Below, piece by piece: positions 45,168 through 55,015 of a stretch of DNA of 64,000 nt. Position numbers and translations under genes: made by a program. Location: the NCBI RefSeq assembly GCF_001468485.1, contig NZ_LODI01000014.1:2067-66066 (forward strand), given 5' to 3'. Numbering within the stretch: the stretch's first letter is position 1; every line of letters begins with the position of its first letter. Source of the DNA: Pseudoalteromonas sp. H71. GTDB taxonomy: Bacteria > Pseudomonadota > Gammaproteobacteria > Enterobacterales > Alteromonadaceae. The notes under the pieces are model-generated. The model saw only the letters and a program-made list of their open reading frames with translations. It made no database searches and was not told the origin of the DNA.

Positions 45168-46766
45168 ATGAATATTAACTCACCGTTATTAAGAAAGTTT
45201 CTTACGCTTGGGCGTATTGATGCCGATACGGTAAAAGCAAAGCAGCAAGAGTTTGCCTCAACAGCTGAACTGATTTCTAAATGCGGAAAAATAGACAGTA
45301 AAGAGTTAGCAGAGCAATGTATTGATTTGTTCCGTGTTCCCTATTTTGATTTAAAAGACTTTGACCCTGCGTCTATTCCTGCCGACCTTGTAAAAGAAAA
45401 ACTGATCCGCAAGCACCATATTTTACCGCTGGTCCAAAAAGGCCGAAAGGTTTATGTGGCAGCCTCTGATCCAACCGATTACGGTGCATTCGAAAACTTT
45501 GAATTTAGTACCGGCTTTTCATGCGAAATTGTCGTTGTTGATTATATTCAGCTCGATAATAAAATTGAGCAATTACTAGACGCAACCGGCAGCTTAAATT
45601 TAAGCGAGGATGAGTTTAAAGAATTTGCTGACCTAGACACCGAAAGCCAAAAGGAATCTACACCGCAAGATGATGATAAAGACGATGCGCCTATTATTGT
45701 TTACATTAATAAAATTTTAATGGACGCGATAAAAAAAGGTGCATCGGATCTACATTTTGAACCTTACGAGCACAAGTACCGCATTCGTTTTCGTATTGAT
45801 GGCATTTTACACGAAGTGGCAAGCCCACCTAATACATTAGCAACTAAGCTTTCTGCTCGTATTAAAGTAATGTCGCGACTTGATATTGCCGAAAAGCGCA
45901 AACCACAAGATGGCCGAATCAAATTAAAAATTACTGAGCGAAAAAGTATCGATTTTCGTGTCAGTACGATGCCAACGCTGTGGGGCGAAAAAATAGTAAT
46001 GCGTATTCTTGATTCATCAAGCGCTATGCTAGGCATTGATGTACTTGGTTACGAAGAAGAACAGAAAAAGCTATACATGGATGCACTTGGTCAACCACAA
46101 GGTATGATACTGGTTACAGGCCCAACCGGGTCAGGTAAAACGGTATCGCTTTATACGGGTTTAAACATACTAAACCAACCTGAGCGAAACATTAGTACCG
46201 CTGAGGATCCGGTTGAAATAAACCTGGAGGGAATAAACCAAGTACAAATTAACCCTAAAGCCGACATGACGTTTGCTAATGCGCTACGTGCGTTTTTACG
46301 TCAAGATCCCGACGTGGTAATGGTGGGTGAAATACGTGACCTTGAAACCGCAGAAATTTCAATAAAAGCAGCGCAAACGGGTCACTTGGTTTTATCTACG
46401 TTGCATACTAATTCAGCACCAGAAACCATTACCCGACTATTAAATATGGGCGTTCCCGCTTATAACGTAGCCAGCTCTATTAGTTTGATTATTGCACAGC
46501 GCTTAGCACGTCGTTTATGCCCAAAATGTAAAACGCCAGAGCAATTGCCAAGTGAAGAGCTATCTCGCCAAGGGTTTAGCACAGCGCAAATTGACGATAT
46601 GACTCTCTATGCACCTAAAGGTTGTGATAGCTGTACAGATGGTTACAAAGGCCGTGTCGGTATTTACGAAGTAATGCAAATTACACCAGAAATTGCACAA
46701 ATAATTATGCGCGGCGGTAACTCATTAGAAATCGCTGAGGTATCATTAAAAGTCGGGTTTACGTAA
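45168..46766 (+). CDS. pilB: Type IV pilus assembly ATPase PilB, C-terminus frameshifted
   Basis: PilB is the hexameric extension ATPase of type IV pili. The 532-residue product has an N-terminal MshEN-like domain (about 1-140), Walker [15 protein letters not shown], the Asp and His boxes, Walker [19 protein letters not shown] and the zinc tetracysteine (CPKCKTP and [10 protein letters not shown]). It ends abruptly as SLKVGFT. In the next frame the expected family ending [20 protein letters not shown] runs to a stop at 46821. One extra G in the GGG at 46755-46757 explains this. A one-base error or a genuine mutation would remove about 20 conserved residues. Confidence 0.9.
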   Translation: MNINSPLLRKFLTLGRIDADTVKAKQQEFASTAELISKCGKIDSKELAEQCIDLFRVPYFDLKDFDPASIPADLVKEKLIRKHHILPLVQKGRKVYVAASDPTDYGAFENFEFSTGFSCEIVVVDYIQLDNKIEQLLDATGSLNLSEDEFKEFADLDTESQKESTPQDDDKDDAPIIVYINKILMDAIKKGASDLHFEPYEHKYRIRFRIDGILHEVASPPNTLATKLSARIKVMSRLDIAEKRKPQDGRIKLKITERKSIDFRVSTMPTLWGEKIVMRILDSSSAMLGIDVLGYEEEQKKLYMDALGQPQGMILVTGPTGSGKTVSLYTGLNILNQPERNISTAEDPVEINLEGINQVQINPKADMTFANALRAFLRQDPDVVMVGEIRDLETAEISIKAAQTGHLVLSTLHTNSAPETITRLLNMGVPAYNVASSISLIIAQRLARRLCPKCKTPEQLPSEELSRQGFSTAQIDDMTLYAPKGCDSCTDGYKGRVGIYEVMQITPEIAQIIMRGGNSLEIAEVSLKVGFT

Positions 46767-46821
46767 AGCCGCTGATGGTTTAACGTCACTTGCTGAAATA
46801 AACCGCGTAACCAATATGTAA
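46755..46821 (+). pseudogene. Out-of-frame 3' end of pilB
   Basis: This stretch encodes the normal PilB C-terminus ([12 protein letters not shown], then AEINRVTNM and a stop) in a frame shifted by one base relative to the upstream ORF. If one G of the GGG run is discounted the ORF reads straight through to 46821. Confidence 0.85.
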
Positions 46822-46930
46822 AGCCATTTAGCGCTTTGCATTTTATAGCGAGCGCTAATGACTAACCTAAGCTCTGGAAATTAAAAAGTTTAACCAGCCC
46901 TTAGGCTAAGAAAAATGTAGAGAGTAAAAC

Positions 46931-47161
46931 ATGCCTACTGTTGTAAACTGTCCAACCTGTAAAACAAATGTAGAGTGGTCTGAGCAAAGCCCTCATCGCC
47001 CATTTTGTTCTAAGCGTTGCCAACTCATTGACCTAGGTGAATGGTCGTTTGAAAATAATAAAATTTCAGCACCCATTACATCAGCAGATCAAATAAACCA
47101 AGACATGATTGAAGACATAGAAGCCATGATGGCTAAAAACGAAGATGACTTTTTTAAGTAA
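46931..47161 (+). CDS. yacG: DNA gyrase inhibitor YacG
   Basis: YacG is a small zinc protein that inhibits GyrB. The 76-residue protein has the zinc motif [12 protein letters not shown] and [13 protein letters not shown] (four cysteines), then an acidic C-terminal tail. It stands at the end of the pil-coaE group and is followed by a terminator. Confidence 0.95.
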   Translation: MPTVVNCPTCKTNVEWSEQSPHRPFCSKRCQLIDLGEWSFENNKISAPITSADQINQDMIEDIEAMMAKNEDDFFK

Positions 47162-47184
47162 TGTCATAAAGTATCTATAAAAAC

Positions 47185-47210
47185 AAAAGCCAGCTAATTG
47201 CTGGCTTTTT
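47185..47210 (+). terminator. Terminator of yacG
   Basis: AAAAGCCAGC-TAATT-GCTGGCTTTT followed by T, 24 bp after yacG. It may also serve the convergent cpxP-like gene. Confidence 0.9.
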
Positions 47211-47258
47211 AGTGCTTAAGCTAAAATATAAGGTAGTGACAACCTATATTTTGGCAAA

Positions 47259-47750
47259 TTAACCTCTTTGCTTATGGTGCTTTTTGCCCATACGCTTTTG
47301 CATTTTAGCAAACTTCTCTTGCTGCTCAGCGTTAAGTACCTGCATTACTTGGTGCTGTGTTTTTAGCTTAATTAAACCAAACTCTTCGCCTTTACTTTGG
47401 CGTGCACTCAATAGCTCTTTAGCTGCATTTTCATCAAATGTTGCAGCGCTAAGTAATGCATCCATTTTGGCTTTATGCGCTTCACGCATTTCTTTACGTG
47501 CTTCTTTATCGCCGCCTCGTAGGGCTTTCATTTGCGTTTTTTGTGCTTCAAAAATAGCTTTAAGCTTAGTTTGCTGCTCATCGGTTAAATCAAGCTTGTT
47601 GGCGCCGCGCTCAGAGAGTAAAAAACGCGCTTGAGAGTGGCCTTGCTTATCATGCATGCCGCCTTTAGCTAATACGCTGCCTGCGCCAAGAGTGGCTGTT
47701 GCTAGGCCACAAATAAGTACTAATTTTGAAAGTGTATTTACTTTAGTCAT
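47259..47750 (-). CDS. Spy/CpxP-family periplasmic protein
   Basis: The 163-residue exported protein has a signal peptide (about 1-29) and two LTxxQ-like motifs (LDLTDEQQTKLKAIF and VLNAEQQEKFAKM) in a helical, highly charged body with a His/Lys-rich C-terminus. This matches the CpxP/Spy family of periplasmic chaperones and CpxA regulators. The start at 47750 (MTKVN) is chosen because AAGGTG lies 6 bp before it. It is divergent from cpxRA, exactly as cpxP is in enterobacteria, so it is probably the CpxA-inhibiting partner. Confidence 0.88.
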   Translation of the reverse strand: MTKVNTLSKLVLICGLATATLGAGSVLAKGGMHDKQGHSQARFLLSERGANKLDLTDEQQTKLKAIFEAQKTQMKALRGGDKEARKEMREAHKAKMDALLSAATFDENAAKELLSARQSKGEEFGLIKLKTQHQVMQVLNAEQQEKFAKMQKRMGKKHHKQRG

Positions 47751-47834
47751 AATCATCACCTTAACTGTTGGGTTGGTTGTGGTTAGCTGTCGTTGTGACT
47801 GCTTAGCCTGTGAGTTAACTATAACTAACTCAAC

Positions 47835-47871
47835 GCAAAGTAACGCAAAGCAGTGTAAAGGTTGTGTAAAG
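47835..47871. promoter_or_regulatory. Array of four phased CpxR half-sites
   Basis: GCAAAG (47835), GCAAAG (47845), GTAAAG (47855) and GTAAAG (47866) are spaced one helical turn apart between the divergent cpxP-like and cpxR genes. CpxR binds tandem GTAAA half-sites, so this is a strong operator candidate, with the two inner-right copies the best matches. Confidence 0.7.
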
Positions 47872-47934
47872 ATTCACTTTTGACCAATTAAGGGCGTAAA
47901 ATAAAGAAATGACATATTACCTAAGGGTTTGTAA

Positions 47935-48624
47935 ATGAAACTATTAATGATTGACGATGATACGGGTCTTTGTGAATTACTAAGCGAATACCTTTCTACC
48001 CAAGGGTTTGAAGTACAGAGCGTACACGATGGCGCACAAGGCCTAAAGCTGGCACAAAGCAATGATTATGCATTAATATTGCTTGACGTAATGCTACCTA
48101 CTTTAGATGGCTTTGAAGTACTAAAACAGCTTAGGCAAACAAAACTTACGCCCGTTATTATGCTTACTGCGAAAGGGGAAGACTTTGACCGTATTTTTGG
48201 ATTAGAGCTTGGCGCTGACGACTATATACCAAAGCCGTTTAATCACAGAGAGTTACTAGCCCGCGTAAAAGCAATTACTCGCCGCATTGAACATATAAAT
48301 AGTTTAGGTGTTACTAACACAAATAAGCTGCTCGTGAATGGGGTGACGATAAACCTTGGGGCAAGGGAAGCATTAATAAATGAGCACACGCTCACGCTTA
48401 CTGGCACAGAGTACGAAATACTCGCGCTTTTATGTAAAAATGCTAGCGAAGTTGTTAGTAAAGAACAAATAAGTGAAGAGGTACTAGGCAGACGTTTAGC
48501 ATCGTTCGACCGCTCTATTGATATGCATGTTAGTAATATCCGGAAAAAAATAGCAGAACACATCAAAACCGAACGAATTAAAACAATGAGAGGCACGGGT
48601 TATGTTTTCATTCAAGGCGAATAA
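47935..48624 (+). CDS. cpxR: Response regulator CpxR (OmpR family)
   Basis: CpxR is the DNA-binding partner of CpxA in the envelope-stress response. The 229-residue protein has an N-terminal receiver domain with acidic residues in LMIDDDTGL, the phospho-accepting Asp in LILLDVMLPTLDG and Lys in IPKPFNHREL, and a C-terminal winged helix (EQISEEVLGRRLASFDRSID). The overlap with the kinase gene is 23 bp. The CpxR assignment is supported by the adjacent cpxP-like gene. Confidence 0.92.
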   Translation: MKLLMIDDDTGLCELLSEYLSTQGFEVQSVHDGAQGLKLAQSNDYALILLDVMLPTLDGFEVLKQLRQTKLTPVIMLTAKGEDFDRIFGLELGADDYIPKPFNHRELLARVKAITRRIEHINSLGVTNTNKLLVNGVTINLGAREALINEHTLTLTGTEYEILALLCKNASEVVSKEQISEEVLGRRLASFDRSIDMHVSNIRKKIAEHIKTERIKTMRGTGYVFIQGE

Positions 48625-50017
48625 GCCCAGCGCTTTTTATTGGCTTAAGCACCCTCAGCATTACTTATTTTTTAAAATATTTACATGGTTTTGGGTGACT
48701 ATAATCGGCACTGTTACCGCGCTTATTTTTTTTAGTAATATAGGCGCTCTTAACTTAGTGAGTAACGAGCCATTACAAGGGCCAATAGAAAAAAACTTAG
48801 CCTATACCGCTAAAAGCATAGAACGCTCTGCATTTAAGCATAAGCGTTCGCTTAATAGTATTCTTTCACATCCACGACTTTCTAAACGTAAGCTATTATA
48901 TTTAAGCGCTGAGCAATCTGAAGACTCGCTAACCAATAAAACCGTTCCAGCAAATATAGATTTAAGCTTGCTTAATTTTACAAAAAATATGTCACCACAA
49001 GTTGTGTTTACAGAGCAATACCAAGCATTTGGTCCTGTTCAATTAACACTACCCGAAGGCACTTTTTATTTATATGAAATAGACATAAACAATCAGCCTC
49101 CTTTATTTATACGCTTAAAGTTAATGCCTGGCTGGATAAAAATATCAATTGCTATTAGCGCGTCTTTAATTTTAAGCTTTTTGTTTAGCCGTAATTTAAT
49201 AGCGCCTATAAATAGCTTAAAAAAAGCGGCTGTAAAACTATCTTCTGGCGACTTAAGCGCGCGCGCTACTATTTCAGCAAACCGAAAAGACGAATTGGGT
49301 GTTCTTGGCCGTGACTTTAACAGCATGGCAAACCAATTAGAGCTGCTAATAAGCTCACAAAAACGTTTGCTCGCCGATATATCTCATGAATTGCGATCCC
49401 CTCTTACTCGATTAAAAATGGCAACAGGGTTAGCACAAATGCAAGCAAACGAAGCAAGTCAGCCCTACTTAGTAAGAATCGAAAAAGAAGCGAACCAACT
49501 CGACAAAATGATTGCTGATGTTTTGCAAGTCTCTCGTTTAGAGGCGAAAAGCCAAACCCTTTCGCTGCAAAAGCAATCGCTACAAGTTATTGTTGAACAC
49601 GTATTAAACGATGCACAATTTGAAGCAAAGCAATGTAATAAACAGCTCACAATATCTGGCGATACAAAAGTAACCATTAACTGCGATGAGGCCCTTATTG
49701 CCAGCGCGCTCGGAAACCTACTGCGTAATGCAATTAAGTATGCAAATAACACTATAAATATAAAGCTATCGCATGCAGATACCGTACATATTGAAATATG
49801 TGATGATGGCCCTGGTGTACCAAATAACCAGCTTGATAAGCTATGTGAGCCATTTTTTAGGCAATCTAATGCAAGAGACAGAGTCAGTGGCGGAACCGGT
49901 TTAGGCTTAGCTATCGCAAAAAATGCAATTACAGCTCATAATGGCACGCTTGTTTTATCTAATAAAGATCAGGGCGGCTTGTGTGCTAATATCACACTGC
50001 CAATAATCAAAGAGTAA
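48602..50017 (+). CDS. cpxA: Sensor histidine kinase CpxA
   Basis: The 471-residue kinase has two membrane segments (about 24-48 and 182-200) enclosing a periplasmic sensor domain, a HAMP domain (about 197-250), the H-box DISHELRSPLTRLK with the phosphorylated His, the N-box NLLRNAIKYA, and G-boxes DDGPGVP and GGTGLGLAIAK. It is translationally coupled to cpxR. CpxA senses misfolded envelope proteins and is normally restrained by CpxP. Confidence 0.92.
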   Translation: MFSFKANKPSAFYWLKHPQHYLFFKIFTWFWVTIIGTVTALIFFSNIGALNLVSNEPLQGPIEKNLAYTAKSIERSAFKHKRSLNSILSHPRLSKRKLLYLSAEQSEDSLTNKTVPANIDLSLLNFTKNMSPQVVFTEQYQAFGPVQLTLPEGTFYLYEIDINNQPPLFIRLKLMPGWIKISIAISASLILSFLFSRNLIAPINSLKKAAVKLSSGDLSARATISANRKDELGVLGRDFNSMANQLELLISSQKRLLADISHELRSPLTRLKMATGLAQMQANEASQPYLVRIEKEANQLDKMIADVLQVSRLEAKSQTLSLQKQSLQVIVEHVLNDAQFEAKQCNKQLTISGDTKVTINCDEALIASALGNLLRNAIKYANNTINIKLSHADTVHIEICDDGPGVPNNQLDKLCEPFFRQSNARDRVSGGTGLGLAIAKNAITAHNGTLVLSNKDQGGLCANITLPIIKE

Positions 50018-50020
50018 ACC

Positions 50021-50968
50021 ATGTTTTATAGTAGTGAGCACGAGCTTAAAAGCAACCAATCAGCCATTAATGATTTTTATCAAAACACATTGGTTAAAGC
50101 CTATTTAAATACGCCTAATGGGCAATTGTTTTACGCTCATGCAAAGCCAAATAATGCGCGCGTTGCTATTGTAATTAGCTCGGGCAGAATCGAAGGGCTC
50201 GATAAATACAAAGAGTTATTATGGGAGCTTTACACTAATAATTTTGCTGTATTCATTGTTGACCACCAAGGACAAGGTCGCTCTTACCGCTATTTAAAAA
50301 ATAAACATAAAGGCTATGTAAATAATTTTGGTGACTACAGTGCCGATCTTAATTTATTTAACACTCAAATAGTCGACACCGTTTGGCAAGGTAAAAAGCT
50401 ATTAGTGAGCCACTCGATGGGAGGTGCTATTGCATTTGATTATTTGGCAAACTATGAGCATAGTTTTAGCGGTGCGTTTTTATCAGCTCCCATGTTTGAT
50501 ATACACACCAAAGGGATCCCAAAGCCTTTAGCCCGAATAATTGCAAGTAATGCCGTACGCCTTGGTTTTCAGTTTAGCTATGCACTTGGGCAAACCGATT
50601 ATATCCCTGAGGAATTTCCTTTAAACGTATTAACAAGCTGCGAATTACGCTATAGCTTATTTAGGCAAACTTATAACGAGGAGCCTTTATTGCAACTTGG
50701 CGGGGTTACCTATGGGTGGCTACACTCTACCTTTACTTTTTTAGCCTCAATAGATGAGCTCAATGTTGATATTCCAGTTTATATTGCCAGCGCTAAAAAC
50801 GATGTGGTTGTCGATAATGAAGCGCACTATAGACTGGCCAATAAGCACGCAAATATTACCCTAGAAAGCTTTGCTGACGCTAAACATGAACTATTTTTTG
50901 AATGTGATGAAATACGCCAGCCAGTGCTTAACAGCTTGTATCAGTTTTGTGAGTCGGTGACGGCTTAG
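50021..50968 (+). CDS. Alpha/beta hydrolase, lysophospholipase-like (PldB)
   Basis: The 315-residue protein has the serine-hydrolase nucleophile elbow VSHSMGGAIAF, an early DHQGQGRSYR oxyanion-region motif typical of PldB/monoacylglycerol lipase proteins, and a late His in DAKHELFFE with an Asp in SAKNDVVVDN. It starts 3 bp after cpxA, so it may be read in the same transcript and belong to an envelope-lipid response; this is inference. Its 3' end overlaps the convergent cation efflux gene by 41 bp. Confidence 0.82.
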   Translation: MFYSSEHELKSNQSAINDFYQNTLVKAYLNTPNGQLFYAHAKPNNARVAIVISSGRIEGLDKYKELLWELYTNNFAVFIVDHQGQGRSYRYLKNKHKGYVNNFGDYSADLNLFNTQIVDTVWQGKKLLVSHSMGGAIAFDYLANYEHSFSGAFLSAPMFDIHTKGIPKPLARIIASNAVRLGFQFSYALGQTDYIPEEFPLNVLTSCELRYSLFRQTYNEEPLLQLGGVTYGWLHSTFTFLASIDELNVDIPVYIASAKNDVVVDNEAHYRLANKHANITLESFADAKHELFFECDEIRQPVLNSLYQFCESVTA

Positions 50969-51845
50969 TCAGAACCGATAGCGGATCGAGGTGGATCAAT
51001 ATATCAACCTCAGATTCAAAACGAGCACCTATCATCGCTTCAACTTCATCGGCCACAGTATGAGCTCGGATCAGGCTTAAATGGTCATCAAGCTCTAAAT
51101 GCATTTGAATAAACTTAATTTTACCACCTTGGCGAGTACGAATTCCGTGTACACCATGCACGTCGGTATGCTCTTTAGCAATATCAAAAATACTTTGCTT
51201 TTCATCGTCGGGGAGTTCTTTATCCATTAAATGATCGGCACTATCTCTGGCAATATCCCAACTGTTATACAGTAGGTAGCCTGCGACCCCTATTGCAAAA
51301 ATAGGATCGGCATACATCATTCCGTAATAAGATAAAGCAATCGCAATTAAAACGGCGGCATTTAAAATCAAATCACCTTTGTAGTGCACCGAATCTGCTT
51401 TTATAGCAATAGACTCTGTATGTTTAATTACTTTGGTTTGCACAAAAACAATCACCAAAGTACAAGCAATAGCAAAAGCACTTACCCATACACCTAATAA
51501 TGAATGTGTAAGCTCTATAGGATTAAATAAACGCTCTATACCATGGAATGCCAGTAAACAGCCCGAACCTGCTATAAACGCAGCTTGCCCAAGCCCTGCT
51601 AATGCCTCGGCTTTACCGTGACCAAACCGGTGATCATCGTCAGCCGGACGCAGTGCGTAACCCAAAACTAAGAAGCTCATGAATGTAGCGGTAATGTCCA
51701 TTAATGAGTCTGTTAACGAGCCAAGCATTGAAGCTGAGCCTGAAGCAAGCCAAGCCCACGCTTTTGCTGCAATCATTAAACTCACCATTACCATAGTAAT
51801 AATGCTAGAAGCTTTAACCCAAAATTCGTAACTGCGGTTATGCAC
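50928..51845 (-). CDS. fieF: Cation diffusion facilitator, FieF-like
   Basis: This inner-membrane antiporter exports divalent cations (Zn2+, Fe2+) in exchange for protons. The 305-residue protein has about six membrane segments, the metal-site residues DSLMD in segment 2 and HYKGD in segment 5, the DDHRFGHGKAEALA motif, and a C-terminal cytoplasmic metal-binding domain with HGVHGIRTRQGG. The symbol follows the closest family pattern; the metal is not determined by sequence. Confidence 0.9.
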   Translation of the reverse strand: MHNRSYEFWVKASSIITMVMVSLMIAAKAWAWLASGSASMLGSLTDSLMDITATFMSFLVLGYALRPADDDHRFGHGKAEALAGLGQAAFIAGSGCLLAFHGIERLFNPIELTHSLLGVWVSAFAIACTLVIVFVQTKVIKHTESIAIKADSVHYKGDLILNAAVLIAIALSYYGMMYADPIFAIGVAGYLLYNSWDIARDSADHLMDKELPDDEKQSIFDIAKEHTDVHGVHGIRTRQGGKIKFIQMHLELDDHLSLIRAHTVADEVEAMIGARFESEVDILIHLDPLSVLTKPSPTHKTDTSC

Positions 51846-51951
51846 GTTTTTATCCGCTAATAAGAGTATTCATGCTGTGAGTATATCATTTTTTTTTAAG
51901 GGTTTCGTGTATACTCCTTCCGTCAAATACCGTTAATTAAAAAGGCTAATT

Positions 51952-52416
51952 ATGCTGGATATTGTTTTATACCAACCTGAAATTCCACCTAACACGGGGA
52001 ATATTATCCGCCTTTGTGCAAATACCGGTTTTTCGTTGCATTTAATTGAGCCTTTAGGGTTTGAGTGGGACGATAAACGTGTAAAGCGTGCAGGCCTTGA
52101 TTACCATGAATTCAGCCATGTTCAGCGCCATGCATCATTTGAAGCCTACCTTGAAAAATGTAAACCAAAAAAGGTATATGCGTGCACGACTAAAGGTAGC
52201 CAATTTCATCATGAAGCACGTTACGAAGCAGGCGACTGCCTAGTATTTGGACCTGAAACACGCGGCCTTCCCGATGAGATGATTCAAGCGCTACCAAACG
52301 ATCAGCGTGTGCGTATTCCAATGCAACCCAATAGCCGAAGCATGAACCTATCAAACGCGGTAGCGGTATTTGTTTACGAATCATGGCGACAGCTAGGCTT
52401 TCCAAACGCGCAGTAA
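51952..52416 (+). CDS. trmL: tRNA (cytidine/uridine-2'-O-)-methyltransferase TrmL
   Basis: TrmL 2'-O-methylates position 34 of tRNA-Leu isoacceptors. The 154-residue SPOUT protein shows [26 protein letters not shown] and the knot motif [17 protein letters not shown]. The length is typical. It is convergent with gpsA across a terminator, matching the nearby order in E. coli. Confidence 0.96.
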   Translation: MLDIVLYQPEIPPNTGNIIRLCANTGFSLHLIEPLGFEWDDKRVKRAGLDYHEFSHVQRHASFEAYLEKCKPKKVYACTTKGSQFHHEARYEAGDCLVFGPETRGLPDEMIQALPNDQRVRIPMQPNSRSMNLSNAVAVFVYESWRQLGFPNAQ

Positions 52417-52440
52417 TACCTGCTTTATTAAAGCAAACAA

Positions 52441-52466
52441 AAAACCGACATTACGTCGGTTTTTTA
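52441..52466. terminator. Bidirectional terminator between trmL and gpsA
   Basis: AACCGAC-ATTAC-GTCGGTT flanked by A and T runs between convergent genes. Confidence 0.9.
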
Positions 52467-52488
52467 GTTTTACTCACAATGATGAAAG

Positions 52489-53496
52489 CTATTCTGAGCG
52501 TTGCTCTCTTCCTAGCAATGCCATAGCAGCGGCTTTCATGTCTTTATTTTCATAAAGTACTTTATAGATTTGTTCAGTGATAGGCATTTCAACGCCTGCA
52601 CGCTGGGCAAGTAAATATACTTCTTTGGTGTTTCTGAAGCCTTCTACCACTTGGCCTATCGACTCAATAGCGGCTTCAACACTTTCACCTTTACCCAGTG
52701 CTAAACCAAATCGACGGTTACGCGATTGGTTATCGGTGCAGGTTAAAATTAAGTCACCCAAACCCGCCATCCCCATAAAGGTTTCTGGCTTAGCTCCAAG
52801 TGCACAACCTAACCGAGTCAGTTCAGCAAGGCCTCGAGTGATCAAGGCTGTGCGAGCATTCGCTCCAAAACCTACGCCATCAGAAATACCCGCGCCAATA
52901 GCAATTACATTTTTAACCGCACCGCCCAGTTGGATACCAATAAAGTCATCATTGTTGTACACACGAAACGAGCGACCACAATGCAGTAAATCGGCGAGCT
53001 GCTGTGCAAACTCAGGTGAAGTAGACGAAACAGAAATAGCTGTTGGTGAACCCATTGCCATTTCTTTAGCAAATGTAGGACCCGAAAGTACCGCAAGCGC
53101 CATTTCATCACCCAACTCTTGCTGTGCAACTTCTTGTAATAAGCGCCCCGTATTGGGCTCAAGGCCCTTAGTCGCCCATGCTACTTTTGCATCGGCTTGC
53201 AACGCAGGCTTTATCTGCGCAAGCGTGTCGCCAAATGCATGGCTAGGCACAACAACGAGCACAATAGCACTGCATGCAACTGCACGTTGTAAATCGGCTT
53301 CTAGTTTTAGCGTTTCTGGGAATGGTGCGTCAGGTAAGTAACGTTGATTTTTCCGCTCAGCTGCAAGCGTGGCAACGTCGTCGCTATTGCGTCCCCAAAG
53401 CGTCACATTATGACCATTTCGGGCTAAACAAATAGCAAGGGCGGTGCCATAAGACCCCGCCCCTAATACAGTAACAGCTGAAGTTGCTGTACTCAT
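52489..53496 (-). CDS. gpsA: Glycerol-3-phosphate dehydrogenase [NAD(P)+]
   Basis: GpsA makes sn-glycerol-3-phosphate for phospholipid synthesis. The 335-residue protein has the Rossmann motif [13 protein letters not shown], the catalytic Lys region [14 protein letters not shown] and [20 protein letters not shown]. It starts 3 bp after secB, the conserved grxC-secB-gpsA order. A long antisense frame across it is a shadow. Confidence 0.97.
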   Translation of the reverse strand: MSTATSAVTVLGAGSYGTALAICLARNGHNVTLWGRNSDDVATLAAERKNQRYLPDAPFPETLKLEADLQRAVACSAIVLVVVPSHAFGDTLAQIKPALQADAKVAWATKGLEPNTGRLLQEVAQQELGDEMALAVLSGPTFAKEMAMGSPTAISVSSTSPEFAQQLADLLHCGRSFRVYNNDDFIGIQLGGAVKNVIAIGAGISDGVGFGANARTALITRGLAELTRLGCALGAKPETFMGMAGLGDLILTCTDNQSRNRRFGLALGKGESVEAAIESIGQVVEGFRNTKEVYLLAQRAGVEMPITEQIYKVLYENKDMKAAAMALLGREQRSE

Positions 53497-53499
53497 AAG

Positions 53500-53988
53500 T
53501 TATGCGTCTGCTGTAACCTGGTCAGCTTGCGTAGTACGTTGTTGCATGTACTGTGCAAATAACGCGTCAAAATTTACTGGCGCAAGGTTCAGCTGTGGGA
53601 AAGTGCCACGGTTAACTAGGTTAGATACTGCTTCACGTGCATATGGGAACAATACGTTAGGACAAAATGCACCTAGCATATGAGCAAGCTGTACTTCTTC
53701 AACCTCAGCAATAGTAAAAATACCCGCTTGTTGAATTTCACATAAAAACGCAGTTTCTTCGCCAATTGATGCTGTAACCGTTAATGCTAAAACAACTTCA
53801 AATACACCTTCGTCTAACTTGTTAGAGCGAGTATCTAGGTCTAGTTTAACTTCTGGCGTCCATTCTTTTTGAAAAATCGCCGGAGAGTTTGGCGTTTCAA
53901 ACGACACGTCTTTAGTGTAAATACGTTGAATAGTAAATTGTGCGCCTGCGTCTTGTGCCGCTGCTGCGTTTTGAGTTTCTTCGTTCAT
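53500..53988 (-). CDS. secB: Protein-export chaperone SecB
   Basis: SecB keeps preproteins unfolded and delivers them to SecA. The 162-residue acidic protein contains [20 protein letters not shown] and [20 protein letters not shown], both family signatures. The start at 53988 (MNEETQ) fits the family; the frame extends upstream into grxC but without support. Confidence 0.97.
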   Translation of the reverse strand: MNEETQNAAAAQDAGAQFTIQRIYTKDVSFETPNSPAIFQKEWTPEVKLDLDTRSNKLDEGVFEVVLALTVTASIGEETAFLCEIQQAGIFTIAEVEEVQLAHMLGAFCPNVLFPYAREAVSNLVNRGTFPQLNLAPVNFDALFAQYMQQRTTQADQVTADA

Positions 53989-54022
53989 TGTTATTCCTAA
54001 CTTGTTCGTTATTATAATTAAA

Positions 54023-54280
54023 TTAAGCGTGTAGCTTAGCGTCAAGTTTGCCTTGCGCTTCAATAGCCATCATGTCGTCACAGCCACCGATATGTTCATC
54101 ATTAATAAAAATTTGCGGTACAGTGCTTGCGCCACCTGCTTTAGTGATCATTTCATCACGAAGCTCAGGTTGTACACCAATATCATAATTAGTGAACTCA
54201 ACGCCTTTGCTTTTTAAAAGCGCCATAGCGCGCTGACAAAATGGACAATATGCCTTGGTGTATAAAACAACGTTACTCAT
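54023..54280 (-). CDS. grxC: Glutaredoxin 3
   Basis: This 85-residue glutathione-dependent thiol oxidoreductase has the CPFC active site ([13 protein letters not shown]), the TVPQIFI cis-Pro motif and GGCDDM. The ribosome-binding site AGAGGA precedes ATG 54280. It sits between the rhodanese gene and secB as in E. coli. Confidence 0.97.
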   Translation of the reverse strand: MSNVVLYTKAYCPFCQRAMALLKSKGVEFTNYDIGVQPELRDEMITKAGGASTVPQIFINDEHIGGCDDMMAIEAQGKLDAKLHA

Positions 54281-54312
54281 AATAAATCCTCTATCGGTCT
54301 AGCTAAATGTGA

Positions 54313-54744
54313 TTAGCGACCTGTTATCGTTGGTAAGCTAGCAGATTGCCATGCACCCATTCCGCCTGCTAATACATAAACCTGCTCAAAACCGGCTTTA
54401 TGCATTGCTGTAGCAGTACCTTGGGCTGTCATACCTGTAGTACATACTAATATAATGGGTTTAGTCTTGTACTTTTCAAGGGCTGAAAAGTCAGATTTTT
54501 TTGCATTTTCAGGGCTTAAATGTTCAGCACCCGAAATACGACCAGACGTAAACTCTTTTTGTGCACGCATATCGACTACTTGACCGTCTTCACGATTAAT
54601 AAGTAGCGTTAGCTGCTGAGGGTTTATTTGACGGATAGCTGAAAACTTACTTTTTATCCAACCACTGACAATAAGAAAAACAATACCAACCCAAGCTAGG
54701 CTTAAAATAGGGTGATTGCTTATAAATTCAATATATTGATCCAT
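54313..54744 (-). CDS. Membrane-anchored rhodanese-like protein (YibN-type)
   Basis: The 143-residue protein has one N-terminal membrane segment (about 12-28) and a rhodanese domain with MRAQKEFTSGRISGAEHL and the active-site Cys in LVCTTGMTAQ. Rhodanese domains transfer sulfane sulfur. It matches E. coli YibN in position and architecture; the physiological substrate is unknown. Confidence 0.9.
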   Translation of the reverse strand: MDQYIEFISNHPILSLAWVGIVFLIVSGWIKSKFSAIRQINPQQLTLLINREDGQVVDMRAQKEFTSGRISGAEHLSPENAKKSDFSALEKYKTKPIILVCTTGMTAQGTATAMHKAGFEQVYVLAGGMGAWQSASLPTITGR

Positions 54745-55015
54745 TCGACTTCCACTATAAATTACATCCCAAAACGCAATGTTTTAGACATTTTAGACTT
54801 TAGCCACGCAAGTATACCCAAACCAACTTAAAATGCGAGTTTACACAGAGTTTAAAAGTACTAAAAACACCCCATATAAAGGTTATTAACCGCACATCGT
54901 CATCAATACGATATTCAATTAAGTGAAAAAATTTAATATGCTGTTTTGTATGCTGATTCAAGTAACAAAACACGGTATGCTAAAGCTAAACAGGTGCTAA
55001 CTTTTAGGAGTGACT

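Noticed and set aside
52577-53341. 254-aa plus-strand ORF antisense to gpsA
   Set aside because: It lies wholly opposite a well-conserved enzyme gene, and its Pro/Ser/Ala-rich composition is typical of an antisense frame.
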